A DNA stretch of 64,000 nucleotides from an uncultured Marinicella sp. (lineage in GTDB: Bacteria; Pseudomonadota; Gammaproteobacteria; Xanthomonadales; Marinicellaceae): contig CANNAM010000001.1 in assembly GCA_947502595.1 (NCBI GenBank), positions 248,001 through 312,000 on the forward strand, written 5' to 3'. A model generated the notes under the pieces. That model searched no databases. It worked only from the letters and a program-made list of their open reading frames with translations, and was not told the DNA's origin. Position 1 is the stretch's first letter. Each line of letters opens with the position of its first letter. Positions 34,499 to 45,268 of this stretch are shown one piece after another. Both the position numbers and the translations under genes were made by a program.

Positions 34499-35704
34499 AT
34501 GACCATTAAATATTCAGAATATCCCGACAGTAAAGGCCATTTCGGTCAATTTGGTGGCGTATTCGCCAGTGAAACTTTGATGCACTGTTTAGATGAGCTC
34601 AGCTCAGCTTACAGTCGACTAAAAACTGACCCAGATTTTTTGGCTCAATTTAATCAAGATTTGGCTGACTATGTCGGCCGTCCTTCACCACTGTATTTGG
34701 CTGAACGTTTAACCGCGCAATGTGGTGGTGCCAAGATTTGGTTGAAACGTGAAGACTTGAATCACACTGGTGCCCATAAAATTAACAACACCGTGGGTCA
34801 AATTTTATTGGCCAAAGCAATGGGTAAAAAGCGCATCATAGCTGAAACGGGCGCTGGCCAACATGGCGTTGCCACTGCCACAGTATGTGCTCGGATGGGT
34901 CTGGACTGTGTGATTTATATGGGTGAAGTAGACATTCAACGACAAGCCATCAATGTGTATCGGATGAAGCTGATGGGAGCGGAAGTTCGCAGTGTTGACA
35001 CCGGTTCAAAAACCTTAAAAGATGCCTTGAATGAAGCCATGCGTGACTGGGTTACCAATGTGGATGATACCTTTTACATCATCGGTACAGTGGCTGGTCC
35101 TGACCCCTACCCACAAATGGTCAGAGACTTTAATTCAGTGATAGGCAAGGAGGCCAAGCAACAGTTTGCAGAAAAAGTTGGTGGATTGCCAGATGCATTG
35201 GTTGCCTGTGTGGGTGGTGGTTCAAATGCGATGGGTTTGTTTCATCCCTTCCTAGACGATGCTGAAGTGGCGCTTTATGGGGTTGAGGCTGGTGGACATG
35301 GGGTTGATTCCGGTGAGCATGCTGCATCAATCACCGCTGGTAAAGTCGGTGTTTTACATGGCAACAGAACCTACGTGATGTCAAACGACCAGGGACAAAT
35401 TACAGAAACACATTCCATCTCCGCTGGACTGGATTATCCAGGGGTAGGGCCTGAACATGCTTTCTTGAATGAATCTGGTCGCGCTCAATACGTGACCATT
35501 AATGACGACGAAGCCTTGGCGGCTTTCCACAGCTTAACCCGCATTGAGGGCATTCTACCTGCTTTGGAGAGTGCGCATGCGATTGCTTTTGGGATGCAAC
35601 TTGCAGGTCAGTTAAAGGCAGAACAAAACATCATCGTTAACTTGTCAGGGCGTGGTGATAAAGATGTGCACACAATCGCTGCAATTGAAGGGGTAACAGT
35701 ATGA
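34499..35704 (+). CDS. trpB: Tryptophan synthase beta chain
   Basis: A 401-residue PLP enzyme. It carries [14 protein letters not shown], the PLP lysine in [19 protein letters not shown], the [11 protein letters not shown] block, and the phosphate-binding [12 protein letters not shown]. It joins indole to serine to make tryptophan in a complex with TrpA. Its stop overlaps the trpA start (ATGA). trpF-trpB-trpA form one unit here; trpE, trpG, trpD and trpC are not in the window. Confidence 0.98.
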   Translation: MTIKYSEYPDSKGHFGQFGGVFASETLMHCLDELSSAYSRLKTDPDFLAQFNQDLADYVGRPSPLYLAERLTAQCGGAKIWLKREDLNHTGAHKINNTVGQILLAKAMGKKRIIAETGAGQHGVATATVCARMGLDCVIYMGEVDIQRQAINVYRMKLMGAEVRSVDTGSKTLKDALNEAMRDWVTNVDDTFYIIGTVAGPDPYPQMVRDFNSVIGKEAKQQFAEKVGGLPDALVACVGGGSNAMGLFHPFLDDAEVALYGVEAGGHGVDSGEHAASITAGKVGVLHGNRTYVMSNDQGQITETHSISAGLDYPGVGPEHAFLNESGRAQYVTINDDEALAAFHSLTRIEGILPALESAHAIAFGMQLAGQLKAEQNIIVNLSGRGDKDVHTIAAIEGVTV

Positions 35705-36498
35705 GTTTATTGGCAACAACCTTCCAGCAACTGGCTGGAAAAAAAGCCTTGGTGCCTTTCATCACTGCCGGCCACCCAAAACCTGAATTAACAGTTGGTA
35801 TCATGCACGAGTTGGTAAATAGCGGGGTGAATATCATTGAATTAGGCATGCCATTTTCTGATCCAATGGCTGATGGTCCCGTGATACAACATGCTTCTGA
35901 ACGCGCCATTGCACAGGGCGTTGGCATTGAAGATTGTTTGGCCATGGTCAAAGCATTTCGCCAAACCGACCAAGTCACTCCAGTGGTGTTGATGGGCTAT
36001 TTGAATCCAGTGGAATGCATGGGATACAGTCGCTTTGTTGCAGTGGCAAAAGATGCCGGTGTTGATGGGCTGTTGTTGGTGGACTCACCGCCTGAGGAAT
36101 CGGCAGAGTTGCTGCAAAAGTTGCATGCCCATGACATGGAACAAATATTCTTGGTGGCACCAACCACCACTGAAAGTCGCATGAATATGATTTGTCAGCA
36201 TGCCTCTGGCTTTGTTTACTATGTGGCGCTGAAAGGAGTTACCGGTTCTGCAGATTTAAACAGCCAAGCGGTTAACACTGATGTGAATAAAATCAAACAA
36301 CACACTGACTTACCGGTTGCCGTGGGCTTTGGTGTCAAAGATGCTGCTTCTGCTGTGGCCGTGGCTGAACAAGCCGATGCCGTGGTGATTGGCAGTGCTT
36401 TGGTCAGTTTATTGGACAGTTGTGATGATCTTGAGTCAGCCACTCAAGCCATCCGTCAATTTATCAAACCTATCCGAACCGCCTTAGATTCGTTATAA
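35701..36498 (+). CDS. trpA: Tryptophan synthase alpha chain
   Basis: The 265-residue protein has [13 protein letters not shown], the catalytic-glutamate and -aspartate block [41 protein letters not shown] and VGFGVKDA. It cleaves indole-3-glycerol phosphate to indole, which is channelled to TrpB. Translation is coupled to trpB by a 4-bp overlap. Confidence 0.97.
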   Translation: MSLLATTFQQLAGKKALVPFITAGHPKPELTVGIMHELVNSGVNIIELGMPFSDPMADGPVIQHASERAIAQGVGIEDCLAMVKAFRQTDQVTPVVLMGYLNPVECMGYSRFVAVAKDAGVDGLLLVDSPPEESAELLQKLHAHDMEQIFLVAPTTTESRMNMICQHASGFVYYVALKGVTGSADLNSQAVNTDVNKIKQHTDLPVAVGFGVKDAASAVAVAEQADAVVIGSALVSLLDSCDDLESATQAIRQFIKPIRTALDSL

Positions 36499-36531
36499 TC
36501 GGAGGTTGTTCAGCATTTTATTGGAGTTTAA

Positions 36532-37470
36532 ATGAGCTGGTTTCAAAAAATAATGTCATCACGTATTCGCACAGAAGGTGGCAATAAGAAGACAAATATT
36601 CCCGAGGGACTGTGGGGCAAGTGTAAAGAATGCGAAGCAGTTCTGTACCAGCCTGAAAGTGTAAAGCAGGGTAAAGTTTGCCCTAAATGTGGACACCACG
36701 AATCTTTATCAGGTCGTGACCGCATAGAGTTCTTTCTGGATGACGGTGCAGCTTATGAAGAAATAGGCACCCAAGTTAAGCCAGAAGACCCGTTGAAATT
36801 CAGGGACAGTAAAAAATACAAAGACCGTTTGGTGGCGGCACAAAAAGCCACCGGTGAAAACGATGCCTTGGTCGCAGTTAAAGGCCAATTGCATGGTCGA
36901 GATGTGGTGGTAACTGCGTTTGATTTTAAATTCATGGCTGGCTCTATGGGTTCTGTGGTGGGTGAGAAGTTTGTCCGTGCAGTACATTTGGCCTTAGAAC
37001 AACAGCTGCCGTTGATTAATTTCTCGGCATCTGGTGGTGCACGAATGCAAGAGTCCTTGTTTTCTTTGTTGCAGATGTCAAAGACTGCGGCTGCTTTGAA
37101 GCGCATGAAGTTGGCAGGTCTGCCCTATATTTCAGTGCTTACCAACCCAACCACTGGTGGTGTTTCTGCGTCTCTGGCGATGCTGGGCGATGTCAACATT
37201 GCTGAACCCAACGCACTGATTTGTTTTGCTGGCCCTCGAGTGATTGAGCAAACCGTTCGCGAAACTTTGCCTGAGGGTTTTCAACGCAGTGAATTTTTAT
37301 TGGAAAAAGGTGCCATAGACATGATTGTCTCACGCCATGATTTAAGTGAACGAATCTACCAATTGTTGGATTTGTTGCTGCCGATCAATGGTCAACTCGA
37401 AGCGACCGATGCCGAAACTTTGATTGTGCCAGATGAAGTGATAGTGGCTGATGACCACCCCAAAGACTGA
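36532..37470 (+). CDS. accD: Acetyl-CoA carboxylase carboxyltransferase beta subunit
   Basis: A 312-residue AccD. The N-terminal zinc ribbon is [10 protein letters not shown]...CPKCGHHES, followed by the carboxyltransferase domain with [27 protein letters not shown] and [20 protein letters not shown]. With AccA it transfers carboxyl from biotin to acetyl-CoA, the first step of fatty acid synthesis. A GGAG Shine-Dalgarno sits ~6 nt upstream. It overlaps folC by 20 bp, the arrangement also seen in enterobacteria and pseudomonads. Confidence 0.97.
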   Translation: MSWFQKIMSSRIRTEGGNKKTNIPEGLWGKCKECEAVLYQPESVKQGKVCPKCGHHESLSGRDRIEFFLDDGAAYEEIGTQVKPEDPLKFRDSKKYKDRLVAAQKATGENDALVAVKGQLHGRDVVVTAFDFKFMAGSMGSVVGEKFVRAVHLALEQQLPLINFSASGGARMQESLFSLLQMSKTAAALKRMKLAGLPYISVLTNPTTGGVSASLAMLGDVNIAEPNALICFAGPRVIEQTVRETLPEGFQRSEFLLEKGAIDMIVSRHDLSERIYQLLDLLLPINGQLEATDAETLIVPDEVIVADDHPKD

Positions 37471-38713
37471 CCGTTTAACTCAGCTCGAACAACGTTTGGC
37501 CGACCTGAATCAGTTTAAAATTGATTTGGGCTTGGCCAGGCTGCAACAAGTTCTGGTGCGTTTGAACCTCACATCACCCAACGCCCAGATCATCACTGTT
37601 GGTGGTACCAATGGTAAAGGCTCTACCGTCGCTGCATTGTGTTCTTTGCTTAAAACACAAGGCAAATCATACGGGGCGTTCACCTCTCCACATTTATTTA
37701 AATTCAATGAGCGAATTAATATCAATGGACAATTGGCCACTGATGAAGAAGTGCTCAAGGCTTTTGCTTCGGTTGATGCAGCCAAAGCGGCAATCAACTT
37801 GTCTTATTTCGAATATGCCTTGTTGGCTGCTTTGCTGCTGTTCAGTGAATATGAAGTTGATGTTATGGTGCTCGAAGTCGGCTTGGGTGGTCGCTTAGAT
37901 GCCACCAATGCACTGGATGCGGATGCTTGTATCATAACCACTGTAGACGTTGATCACACCAATTGGTTAGGTGATACCATTGAAGCCATTGCCCAAGAGA
38001 AAGCCGGTATCATGCGCGCTGATAAACCCGTGGTGTTTGGTGATGAAGCCACACCCAGTGCAATCACCGCCCATGCGCAACAACTCAGTGCACAATTACT
38101 GGAACTGAATACAGCCTATCAAATCAGTTTGCATGAGCACACTTTCGATTACCGCTGTGCAACACATGAGTTTATTGAACTGCAGCGGCCGTCACTTAAG
38201 GGTGATTGGCAAATCAAAAACTTCAGTAGTGCATTGACTGTGCTGCTGGCCTTGGGTTATCAATTCAGTACAGAACAAGTCCAGCTAGCCATCGACTCTT
38301 GGCAAGTACCAGGTCGTTTACAAACCATGCAAACGGAACCTTTGGTATTGGCCGACGTGGCGCACAATCGTCAATCAGCACAACAATTGGCTGCCTACCT
38401 CAAAGCCCACCCCATTGGTGGCCGAACCCGTGCGGTGTTTTCCGTGTTGGCGGATAAACAGTTAGACAGTTGGCTGGGTGAGTTAAACCCAGTGATTGAC
38501 CATTGGTTTGTGTTTCAATTGCCTGGTGAACGGGCATTGGACATGCTGCATTTGAAAACCAGTTTGGCTGATCATGTTACTTTGTTTTCACAGTTTGATT
38601 GCGGCAAGCAAGCCCACGAGATGGCATTGTTGTGCTCTGAACCTGAAGACCGCATCATCGTATTTGGTTCGTTTCATGTGCTTGAAGAAGTTTTTAAAGC
38701 CACAGTCAGCTGA
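37451..38713 (+). CDS. folC: Folylpolyglutamate synthase / dihydrofolate synthase
   Basis: The 420-residue Mur-ligase-family enzyme has the ATP loop [57 protein letters not shown] and, late, [14 protein letters not shown]. It adds glutamate to dihydropteroate and to folates. The N terminus lies inside the accD coding region. No dedD or cvpA follows; the next gene is on the opposite strand. Confidence 0.95.
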   Translation: MTTPKTDRLTQLEQRLADLNQFKIDLGLARLQQVLVRLNLTSPNAQIITVGGTNGKGSTVAALCSLLKTQGKSYGAFTSPHLFKFNERININGQLATDEEVLKAFASVDAAKAAINLSYFEYALLAALLLFSEYEVDVMVLEVGLGGRLDATNALDADACIITTVDVDHTNWLGDTIEAIAQEKAGIMRADKPVVFGDEATPSAITAHAQQLSAQLLELNTAYQISLHEHTFDYRCATHEFIELQRPSLKGDWQIKNFSSALTVLLALGYQFSTEQVQLAIDSWQVPGRLQTMQTEPLVLADVAHNRQSAQQLAAYLKAHPIGGRTRAVFSVLADKQLDSWLGELNPVIDHWFVFQLPGERALDMLHLKTSLADHVTLFSQFDCGKQAHEMALLCSEPEDRIIVFGSFHVLEEVFKATVS

Positions 38714-38721
38714 TTTAAGGC

Positions 38722-38753
38722 AAAAAAACCGCTGACTGTTAAGTCAACGGTTT
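38722..38753. terminator. Terminator between folC and the S8 protease gene
   Basis: AAACCG-c-TGACT pairs with AGTCA-a-CGGTTT (one mismatch, 4-nt loop). On the minus strand it is followed by seven Ts, which suits the convergent protease gene; on the plus strand the T-run is short. Confidence 0.75.
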
Positions 38754-38772
38754 ATCACTACCGAGTTAATGC

Positions 38773-41700
38773 TTAGTTTTCAAAGCCATCTTTAAAAATC
38801 AAATCCAAATCAGCAACACAAAGGTTGAAAGTGTTGACGCCATTGTAATTCACTTGATCCAGATAAAACCCTTCTTCCTCGTAGCCCGGGTCTGAAGAAA
38901 AGCTCCAACGTATTTGCACTGTTTCACCTAGATAAGCCGACAGATCATGTGTAAATGAATCAAAACCAGTTGAAGCGCCACCAAATGCGCCTTGTGAAGC
39001 TGGGTAACCACAACCATTGATTGGTGGGTTCAGGGTAGAGCTGAAATCGCTGGGGTAGCCACCCACAGGAGGTAAGTCATTCCAGCTGTCACCACCGTCG
39101 GTAGATATTTCAACCACCACACCATCCCAATTGGCCTCAAGTTGATACCAAGCTTGGTAATCAACTGAAGGTGTGCCCGCATTCGGGATCGACAGTGCTG
39201 GTGACAGCAACCTCGAACAGGTATTTGAGGTGTAAGTGCTGGCCCCTTCATAGGTGCTGCGGTAACTTAGTGTGCCGTTGCTGGCACGGTCATTGGACAC
39301 CGACCAAGTGCCTGATAGGTTCATCAATAAATCATTGTCAACATCATCGCTGATGTTGCCAATGGCGCTTGAGGGCGTGCCTAGGGTGCTGCTGGCAAGT
39401 TCAGGTGAGGTCTCTGAAGCATTGCCATTGTTGACCGCTTCGATGCGATAAAAATACACTTGTTCAGCTGTAGCTGATATGTCACTGAATTGGCTTGCAT
39501 CGTTGACAGTAGTGAGTAGGTTTTCGCTGCCAGGAACAAAGTTATGCTCACTTGAACGGTAAATGTTGTAACTGATTTGGGTGTTATTAGGGCAGTTGCT
39601 GCTGGCTGCTGGCCAAGCCAAATCAATCGTGCAACTGGCACCTATGTTATTGACCACTGATGATTCTGCGGCACTGAACTGTGGTGGAAGTAAACAAGCT
39701 TGGTTAGACACTATGTCAGTACAATTACTGAAAGAACTTTCGAAATCACTGTTAAAAGCACGCACTTGATAAGCATAATTATAACCTCCTGTGGTGTCAG
39801 CATCTACAAAGGTGTTGCTGTTGTTTTGGCCGATGTAACGCAGACTGCCAGGCTCCATGTCAGCGCATGTGCCGTTACTGCGATACACTTCATAGTATGT
39901 GGCATTACTAGCGATTTCCCAGTTCAATCCGACACCTGTAGCACCTAAATCTGCAGCGTTTAGATCAGTTGGGTTGCCGATTACCATGGGGTTGTCACTG
40001 CCTAAATCACCTGAAACCACCAAAGCAAATCCTTGTTTTTGCGACTCCAAAGAGCCGTCACCTGGTACATTGGGTGCGGATACAGTGATTTGATAGTTGC
40101 CACTGACTGGGCTGATGAATCTGACTTGTTCTACGGTATTGATGGCATCTGCAGTGCCGCCTGTGGTAGAAACTGCAGCGCTGAAGTGATTGCCTAAATA
40201 AGTATCTACAGGGGTGGTGACAGTCAGGTCTAAGTTATTGACCAAGGTGATTCCAGAACCAGTTGGTCCAGCCACATCATACCAAACCAAGGTGGCGCGA
40301 AACTCTTGACCAGCCAATACATCAACATCGAATGTCAAACCCTCGGAAGTACTGAGGCCTGACTCATGGGTGATGTCCCAAAATTTAAATTTACGTTCAT
40401 CACCAGTAAAGTAGAGGGTGTTTTCTAGCCAGACTTTACCCCAACCAGCGCGGTTCGAAAAGAAGCCAGGGCCGGTATTGGTACCGTTGAGTAACATGGC
40501 TTTCATTAATTGGCCACTTGGCGTGATGCTGTCATTGCTGGTTTTTACCCCATTGGGGTAGAAGCCGTCCATAAAATATTGGCGCAATAAAGCTGTAGCA
40601 CCAGCAGTAATGGGCGTGGCCATGGAAGTGCCACTGGTGTGCCTGCGAGCTGGTGTGTCAATAACTGCTGAATTGTTTGCATCACCTGCAGCGGAACCAA
40701 TTGAGGTGCCGGTGGCAGATATATCGGGTTTCAATCGACCGTCATCGGTGGGGCCGCCGTTGGAATAACTGGCCACGGTATCGCTGTTACCATGGTTTAA
40801 AGCGCCTACTGTTAAACCACTTTTTGAGTTACCTGGTGAGCTGGTGGTGTTGGTGAATCCATTGTCATTACCTGCTGCAAAAATGATTATCATGTCATCC
40901 AATGAGCGCAAAGAATTGTCGAGATTTTGATCAGACGAAACATATTCCCCTAAGGTAACAGCCCCATAACTGTTTGAGTGGATTTTTGCTCCTGCAGCAT
41001 AAGCCTGTTGCCACATTGGTGATGAGCCTGAACCAGTCAAACCACTGTTACTGCCCAGGTCCTGAAATAAAATTTGGGCATTGGGAGCCATGCCATCATC
41101 ATTGTCATAGCCTGAATTGCTGGGTGATGAAGTGCTGGGCATCGGCGAGTCACAGGTGCCAATACAGTCTTCACGGTCACCAGCGACTGAACCCGATGTG
41201 TGGGTGCCATGATAGGTGCCGTTGTCATAAGCTGTAGCTCCTGGCATGGTCCAATAGGCGATGACTTTGTTGTTGGGATAAAGCGCTCCAGTTAATGGCG
41301 GTACCACGTTTTCTGCGTTGGTGATGGCTGTATTGATGCCAGAGCCGTCGTTATAGTTTACAAACCAGCCTTCGTTCCGGTCCAGGCCTGAGTCCGCTAC
41401 CGCCACAATTTGTCCTGAACCATAAATGCCTTGATCAAATAGGGGTGTTGTGTTGGGGCGATAAGTATTGCCAGAACCACCTGAATCAGAGGCAGCTTGA
41501 ACAGCTGATACGGCCTCAGTATTCATGAATTTTTCCGGATAGTAATGGTTAATCCATTGGATTGCTTCAAAAGAACTCAGCTTGTTTAAGGCTTGATTTA
41601 ACTGGTTGGCGGGTACTTCTATACCAATTTCACCACTGTTAGCAACGATGTTGGTTGGCACAAACATGGCGTTAGGAACGGCTTTTTTAATCAGGTTTTT

Positions 41701-42201
41701 AAGTTGTGTTGTTGGGTAATCTTTAAATGCTTTGACACTGAGGGTGTAGCTACTCAGGGCCGTCCGGTTGTTCAACCAAAGCTTGGGTGAAACTTTATAC
41801 CCACTGAGAAAGGGGCCGTACCAACGTATGTCTGCATTGAGTGCCAATAAGCCTTGATCGGCTTGCTGCCAATTAACTAAGTAGGCGTGGTTTGAAAAGG
41901 ATTGCATGACTTGAAAACCATGCTTCTTTAACCAAGTGGCATCACTGTTGCCTGCTGTGAATTGCACAATACCATAGTGCTGTGAGGCAGAGTTTGTGAT
42001 GCCACTGTGTTGAAAATCCAAACTTTGTTCTTTGGGATCAAATATTCCAGCAGCTAAGATCAAATCATAGCTGTTTATGGCTTGTTTTATTTGTACTGGA
42101 TTGGGTTGTGCAGCATAGAGTGTTTGAAGTTCGGCATGGGCTGTGGTGGTACTGAGCATGATTGCAGCCACCAGTGGTTTCAGGTTGATTTTTTTATTCA
42201 T
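38773..42201 (-). CDS. Secreted S8 (subtilisin-like) protease with C-terminal IFxxGFE motif
   Basis: An 1142-residue exported protease. It has a signal peptide (MNKKINLKPLVAAIMLSTTTAHA), an N-terminal propeptide-like region, then the subtilase domain (~260-620) with Asp in VAVADSGLD, His in HGTHTSGSVAGD, Asn in FAAGNDNG and Ser in SGTSMATPITAGA. After it come a jelly-roll/P-type domain and one or two fibronectin-like segments (PTDLNAADLGATGVGLNWE). A second jelly-roll follows at the end (YQAWYQLEANWDGVVVEISTDGG ... QIRWSFSSDPGYEEEGFYLDQVNY). The last residues are DLIFKDGFEN, a motif shared with two other exported proteins here. The RBS is AGAGGA before the ATG. Confidence 0.92.
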   Translation of the reverse strand: MNKKINLKPLVAAIMLSTTTAHAELQTLYAAQPNPVQIKQAINSYDLILAAGIFDPKEQSLDFQHSGITNSASQHYGIVQFTAGNSDATWLKKHGFQVMQSFSNHAYLVNWQQADQGLLALNADIRWYGPFLSGYKVSPKLWLNNRTALSSYTLSVKAFKDYPTTQLKNLIKKAVPNAMFVPTNIVANSGEIGIEVPANQLNQALNKLSSFEAIQWINHYYPEKFMNTEAVSAVQAASDSGGSGNTYRPNTTPLFDQGIYGSGQIVAVADSGLDRNEGWFVNYNDGSGINTAITNAENVVPPLTGALYPNNKVIAYWTMPGATAYDNGTYHGTHTSGSVAGDREDCIGTCDSPMPSTSSPSNSGYDNDDGMAPNAQILFQDLGSNSGLTGSGSSPMWQQAYAAGAKIHSNSYGAVTLGEYVSSDQNLDNSLRSLDDMIIIFAAGNDNGFTNTTSSPGNSKSGLTVGALNHGNSDTVASYSNGGPTDDGRLKPDISATGTSIGSAAGDANNSAVIDTPARRHTSGTSMATPITAGATALLRQYFMDGFYPNGVKTSNDSITPSGQLMKAMLLNGTNTGPGFFSNRAGWGKVWLENTLYFTGDERKFKFWDITHESGLSTSEGLTFDVDVLAGQEFRATLVWYDVAGPTGSGITLVNNLDLTVTTPVDTYLGNHFSAAVSTTGGTADAINTVEQVRFISPVSGNYQITVSAPNVPGDGSLESQKQGFALVVSGDLGSDNPMVIGNPTDLNAADLGATGVGLNWEIASNATYYEVYRSNGTCADMEPGSLRYIGQNNSNTFVDADTTGGYNYAYQVRAFNSDFESSFSNCTDIVSNQACLLPPQFSAAESSVVNNIGASCTIDLAWPAASSNCPNNTQISYNIYRSSEHNFVPGSENLLTTVNDASQFSDISATAEQVYFYRIEAVNNGNASETSPELASSTLGTPSSAIGNISDDVDNDLLMNLSGTWSVSNDRASNGTLSYRSTYEGASTYTSNTCSRLLSPALSIPNAGTPSVDYQAWYQLEANWDGVVVEISTDGGDSWNDLPPVGGYPSDFSSTLNPPINGCGYPASQGAFGGASTGFDSFTHDLSAYLGETVQIRWSFSSDPGYEEEGFYLDQVNYNGVNTFNLCVADLDLIFKDGFEN

Positions 42202-42228
42202 GGATCCTCTATTTAAATTATTTTTTTA

Positions 42229-42257
42229 TTGATAAATGTGTTATTTACTGACTACAA
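42229..42257 (-). promoter_or_regulatory. Candidate promoter of the S8 protease gene
   Basis: On the minus strand TTGTAG (42257-42252) and TATCAA (42234-42229) are separated by exactly 17 bp, about 30 bp before the start codon. Both hexamers are imperfect. Confidence 0.35.
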
Positions 42258-42513
42258 CAGGGGTATTTTCACCGTTAGTGCGATGGGATGCATGGCTGCA
42301 GTGGTATGATTGCGTAGACATTGGGCTCAGCTTAATTGATTTTAAGTGTGTTGGCAGTAATTTTTTGCATCAAGATTAAAAAACTTAATTGATGAGAAGT
42401 TTGCTTGCTTAGGAGGAATAGTGGGCTTTGAATTATGCTGCTGAATTACTGCGTTACTTTGGTGGAGCCAGCACATTATGCGGGTTGAATTTGCTGATTA
42501 AAGACTGATGCTA
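42258..42513. other. Intergenic stretch between ppsA and the S8 protease
   Basis: Together with the promoter and hairpin this forms a ~370-bp gap. A strong AGGAGG lies at about 42412, but only 7- to 17-codon frames follow it. I see no gene or RNA here. Confidence 0.4.
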
Positions 42514-42561
42514 AAGCCTAAAGCAGCCACCATTCAATTAAACGGTGGCTGAGTTAGGCTT
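42514..42561 (-). terminator. Two-tier hairpin downstream of ppsA
   Basis: AAGCCTAA-AG-CAGCCACC pairs with GGTGGCTG-AG-TTAGGCTT: two perfect 8-bp stems separated by a 2-by-2 internal loop, with a 12-nt apical loop. It begins 13 bp after the ppsA stop. There is only a short T-run (CTTTAGCA) on the minus side, so it may act as a terminator or an mRNA-stabilising element. Confidence 0.6.
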
Positions 42562-42573
42562 CAAACCAAAGGT

Positions 42574-44931
42574 TTATTGCTTGGCCAACTGTAACCAAGT
42601 TTCAACCACCGTGTCAGGGTTGAGTGAGACACTTTCTATGCCCTCATCAAGCAGCCATTGTGCCAAGTCAGGATGATCTGATGGGCCTTGACCACAAATG
42701 CCGATGTATTTACCGCGCCTTTTACAAGCGCTGATGGCCATAGACAACATTTTCTTTACGGCTGGATCGCGTTCATCAAATAAATGGGCAATGGTGCCAG
42801 AGTCACGGTCTAAGCCCAGGGTTAATTGGGTCATGTCGTTGGAGCCAATCGAGAAACCATCAAAAATGTCTAAAAATTCATCGGCCAACAAAGCATTGGA
42901 TGGCAGCTCACACATCATGATGATTTTTAAGCCGTTATCACCTTGTTTCAGGCCATTTTTGGCCATCAAGTCAATCACTCCTTGGCCTTCTGCCAAAGTC
43001 CTGACGAATGGCACCATTGCCCAAACATTGGTCAAACCCATTTCATCGCGAATGAATTTCAAGGCTTCACACTCCATCTCAAAACAGTCCACAAATGAGT
43101 CGTCCAAATAGCGTGATGCGCCGCGGAAACCCAACATTGGGTTTTCCTCATGCGGCTCGTAGGCCTTACCACCTATCAAGTTGGCGTATTCGTTGGATTT
43201 AAAATCCGACAACCTGACTATCACTGGTGCTGGGTTAAAAGCGGCAGCCAAAGTAGAGATGCCTTCGGCCAGTCGTTTAACAAAGTAATCCCTTGGTGAA
43301 GCATAGGCTGACACCATCGGATCAGTGAGTTTTTTGACTTCTTCGGGCTGTGTGTCGTAATTTAATAAGGCTTTGGGGTGGATACCAATCATGCGGTTAA
43401 TAATGAATTCCAATCTGGCTAAACCAATGCCAAAGTTAGGTAGGTTTTGGAAGTCAAAAGCGCGGTCTGGGTTGCCTATATTCATCATGATTTTTAAGGG
43501 TGCTTCTGGCATGTTTTCCAAGTCGGTGGTGTGGATGTCAAAGCCCAGTAAACCATCATAAACAAAACCTGTATCGCCTTCACAACAAGCCACTGTGACT
43601 GCTTGTTGGTGTTGGATTTTGCTGGTGGCATCGCCACAACCTACGATGGCCGGAATACCTAACTCGCGAGCAATAATGGCTGCATGGCAAGTTCTGCCAC
43701 CCCGGTTGGTGACAATGGCCGAAGCTTTTTTCATGATCGGTTCCCAATCTGGGTCGGTCATGTCGGTGACCAATACATCGCCGGTGTTGATTTGATCCAT
43801 TTGGGCGATGCTGCTGATGACTTTGGCGGTGCCTTGGCCAACTTTTTGGCCGATGCTGCGGCCTTCACACACCACTTGGCCAGATTTCTGTAAAGCATAG
43901 CGTTCAATTTTTTGACCTTTGCTTTCACGTGACTTGACAGTTTCAGGACGGGCTTGAACGATGTATAGCTCACCAGTAACACCGTCTTTGGCCCACTCAA
44001 TGTCCATTGGTCGGCCATAATGCTGTTCAATAATTATCGCCTGTTTGGCCAATTGTTCAACTTCAACGTCGTTGATTGAAAACTGTTGGCTGCGTTTGGC
44101 TTCAATGTTTAAAGTTTGTACTCCAGCATCTGCATAGGTCATTTCAATCGCTTTTGAACCTAAGTTTCTACGCAATACGGCTGGTTTGTTGGCTTTAAGT
44201 GATGGTTTATAAACATAGAACTCATCAGGATTAACTGCACCTTGAACCACCATTTCGCCTAAGCCATAAGAGGAAGTGATGAACACCACATCGTTGAAAC
44301 CGGATTCAGTGTCCATGGTAAACATCACGCCACTGGCAGCAATGTCAGAGCGCACCATTTGCTGTACGCCCACCGATAAATACACATCATCATGGTCAAA
44401 GTTGTGGTGTACTCGGTATGAAATGGCACGGTCGTTGTATAAGGAGGCAAACACCTCATGGGCTTTTTCCAATATAGCATCAGCACCTTTGACGTTCAAA
44501 AATGTTTCTTGTTGACCGGCAAATGAGGCGTCCGGTAAATCTTCGGCAGTGGCTGATGAGCGTACCGCCACTGAAAAATCATCTGTGCCTAAATCGGCTT
44601 GCATGGCTTGGTAAGCACCACGGATGGCTTGTTCCAATGGTGCTTGAAACGGGGTTTCCATGACCCAGTTTCTGATTTTTTGCCCAGCTGCCCGCAGCGC
44701 ATCAATGTTGTCGGTATCTAAATTTTTCAGTTGCTCACTGATTCTCTGGTTTAAGCCAGAGGTTTGTAGAAATTCCTTGAAGGCATCAGCGGTGGTGGCA
44801 AAGCCTCCGGGCACTTTTACACCCAAAGCATTTAAGTGCGTAATCATCTCTCCCAATGAAGCATTTTTACCACCCACTTGGTCTAAATCTTGCAAGGTTA
44901 GCTGGTCAAGTTTAATGATGTAATCAGACAT
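42574..44931 (-). CDS. ppsA: Phosphoenolpyruvate synthase
   Basis: From the ATG at 44931 (AAGGAA Shine-Dalgarno) this is 785 residues, close to E. coli PpsA (792). It has the N-terminal ATP-grasp part ([37 protein letters not shown]) and the phosphohistidine domain ([23 protein letters not shown]), with the regulatory Thr two residues before the catalytic His. The C-terminal PEP-binding barrel has [29 protein letters not shown] and GICGQGPSD. It makes PEP from pyruvate and ATP for gluconeogenesis. Its expected regulator PpsR is encoded 3.9 kb away on the other strand. Confidence 0.96.
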   Translation of the reverse strand: MSDYIIKLDQLTLQDLDQVGGKNASLGEMITHLNALGVKVPGGFATTADAFKEFLQTSGLNQRISEQLKNLDTDNIDALRAAGQKIRNWVMETPFQAPLEQAIRGAYQAMQADLGTDDFSVAVRSSATAEDLPDASFAGQQETFLNVKGADAILEKAHEVFASLYNDRAISYRVHHNFDHDDVYLSVGVQQMVRSDIAASGVMFTMDTESGFNDVVFITSSYGLGEMVVQGAVNPDEFYVYKPSLKANKPAVLRRNLGSKAIEMTYADAGVQTLNIEAKRSQQFSINDVEVEQLAKQAIIIEQHYGRPMDIEWAKDGVTGELYIVQARPETVKSRESKGQKIERYALQKSGQVVCEGRSIGQKVGQGTAKVISSIAQMDQINTGDVLVTDMTDPDWEPIMKKASAIVTNRGGRTCHAAIIARELGIPAIVGCGDATSKIQHQQAVTVACCEGDTGFVYDGLLGFDIHTTDLENMPEAPLKIMMNIGNPDRAFDFQNLPNFGIGLARLEFIINRMIGIHPKALLNYDTQPEEVKKLTDPMVSAYASPRDYFVKRLAEGISTLAAAFNPAPVIVRLSDFKSNEYANLIGGKAYEPHEENPMLGFRGASRYLDDSFVDCFEMECEALKFIRDEMGLTNVWAMVPFVRTLAEGQGVIDLMAKNGLKQGDNGLKIIMMCELPSNALLADEFLDIFDGFSIGSNDMTQLTLGLDRDSGTIAHLFDERDPAVKKMLSMAISACKRRGKYIGICGQGPSDHPDLAQWLLDEGIESVSLNPDTVVETWLQLAKQ

Positions 44932-45268
44932 GAAATTCCTTCGGCTTAGCAAAAGTCCTCTATTCTAGCTTGAAGCGAGGTTGGCTTAAACATTCATCTT
45001 GATAAAAATAAGAAATTCCATTGTTTACAGTCCGATTGGTAGTAAATAACTGATTCAAGTTGGGTAGATTCAGGGCATTTAGTACTGGTACCTGTATTCT
45101 TGCGGTATGACTCAAAAGTCAAAGCACAATAAGCTTGAATTAACGGATGCTGGTGCTGATGCTCAAGACATCAGAACAATTTCAGAACGTTTTCAGGTTT
45201 CAAACAACAGCTGCCTATAAGCTGTAGCTAAGTACATCAATGTTATGAAATTTTAAACAGGAGTTTTT
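44932..45268. other. Divergent intergenic region ppsA / FG-GAP gene (337 bp)
   Basis: It contains a short dyad TGACT-N4-AGTCA at 45108-45121, which might be an operator. It ends with a strong AGGAG Shine-Dalgarno for the FG-GAP gene. No promoter can be fixed with confidence, and no ORF is supported. Confidence 0.35.

Noticed and set aside
42411-42480. Strong AGGAGG sequence in the ppsA-protease gap
   Set aside because: The following frames close after 7 to 17 codons, with no conserved product visible.
42698-43111. 137-codon plus-strand ORF inside ppsA
   Set aside because: Antisense shadow of a highly conserved enzyme.
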